From NCBI GenBank assembly GCA_009702945.1, contig WLGZ01000069.1:1-5280 (forward strand): 5,280 nucleotides of DNA. Direction: 5' to 3'. Under the pieces are notes generated by a model. The model was not told the origin of the DNA. It made no database searches and saw only the letters and a program-made list of their open reading frames with translations. Shown one piece after another: positions 5,053 through 5,280 of the stretch. Each line of letters opens with the position of its first letter. Within the stretch, counting starts at the first letter, position 1. The translations under genes and the position numbers were made by a program. This DNA is from Actinomycetota bacterium (GTDB lineage: Bacteria > Actinomycetota > Actinomycetes > S36-B12 > UBA5976).

Positions 5053-5280
5053 TTAGGGTTTGAAGTTTTTGGCTGGTGGCCAAGGGCTCCAGCCGCGAGC
5101 TAGCCAACCGTTGTAGGCGACCAAATCTTGTTCCATACAGGTTGCTTTACTTGCTTTTGAGGCATACTTCTTGCCCCCGTAAGTTTTCCAGAATCCAGCA
5201 TTTACTTGCCAAGTACCCTGATACTTACCTTTGCCGCCTGTTGATTTGCAGTTGTTATTAGATTCAACTTTTTTCAAGTA
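5053..5280 (-). CDS. Rpf-like / transglycosylase-like domain protein, C-terminal part (5' end outside window)
   Basis: The frame is open from the window edge (TAC codon at 5280-5278) to a TAA at 5055-5053, giving 75 visible residues. A TTG at 5277 could be read as a start, but it falls inside the domain just before the active site, so the gene surely begins outside the window. The sequence resembles the lysozyme-like fold of resuscitation-promoting factors. VESNNNC (5-11) aligns with the CESGGNW active-site motif, making E6 the likely catalytic glutamate. GKYQGTWQVNAGFW (18-31) aligns with the GYYGGLQFS...W segment, and ARGWSPWP (61-68) with the closing GWGAWP. Such proteins are usually secreted and cleave peptidoglycan glycan strands; the signal peptide and any anchoring domain would lie upstream. 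The usual Rpf cysteines before the glutamate and after WP are V5 and P69 here, while C11 and C48 are present instead. The product ends shortly after the domain (AKNFKP). It could also be a more general SLT-type lysozyme-fold protein. Confidence 0.7.
   Translation of the reverse strand, partial: YLKKVESNNNCKSTGGKGKYQGTWQVNAGFWKTYGGKKYASKASKATCMEQDLVAYNGWLARGWSPWPPAKNFKP

Noticed and set aside
5040..5054. Possible fumarase terminator: ACCT/AGGT arms with loop AAGT followed by TTTT
   Set aside because: The stem is only 4 bp and lies over the stop codon. Such a short AT-containing stem is not convincing without 3'-end data.
5053..5277. TTG at 5277 as the start of the Rpf-like gene
   Set aside because: It would start the protein four residues before the catalytic glutamate, with no signal peptide. 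The frame stays open to the window edge.

Overview
The window is ordinary chromosome from an actinobacterium, closely packed and apparently of moderate GC (judged by eye, not counted). The actinobacterial assignment rests on families largely restricted to that phylum (DUF6542, DUF4245, an Rpf-like transglycosylase domain) and on gene order. DUF6542–ispH–xseA/xseB–DUF4245–fumarase resembles the order I recall from Mycobacterium and Streptomyces. Small spacers, AT-leaning codon use and the absence of visible Shine-Dalgarno sites at normal spacing suggest a streamlined freshwater lineage of the acI/Nanopelagicales type. That placement is an inference, not a proof.

Layout. Positions 2-307 hold the C-terminal end of a DUF6542 membrane protein (+). 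It runs tail to tail into ispH (285-1250, -) with 23 shared bases. ispH and xseA (1310-2533, +) diverge from a 59-bp gap. xseA meets xseB (2530-2745, -) tail to tail, and their TAA stop codons overlap. A DUF4245 membrane-anchored protein (2755-3300, -) lies 9 bp upstream of xseB on the same strand. It diverges from a class I fumarase (3385-5049, +) across an 84-bp gap. Three bases after the fumarase stop comes the end of an Rpf-like/lysozyme-like domain gene on the minus strand (5053 to the window edge). No stretch of 300 bases lacks a gene, and I see no RNA gene, mobile element or CRISPR array.

Function. IspH is the last step of the MEP isoprenoid pathway. XseA and XseB are the two subunits of exonuclease VII. 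The fumarase is a TCA-cycle 4Fe-4S enzyme. The Rpf-like domain probably cleaves peptidoglycan outside the cell. The DUF6542 and DUF4245 proteins are membrane proteins of unknown role. These genes do not form one pathway; the cluster is inherited synteny.

The most notable signals are two. All five genes with a visible start carry a -10-like hexamer (YANNNT) followed by exactly 6 nt and then the start codon, which points to leaderless transcription of every one. The two exonuclease VII subunits, usually found as codirectional neighbours, are encoded on opposite strands with interlocked stop codons. I found no clear evidence of an undescribed multi-gene system.
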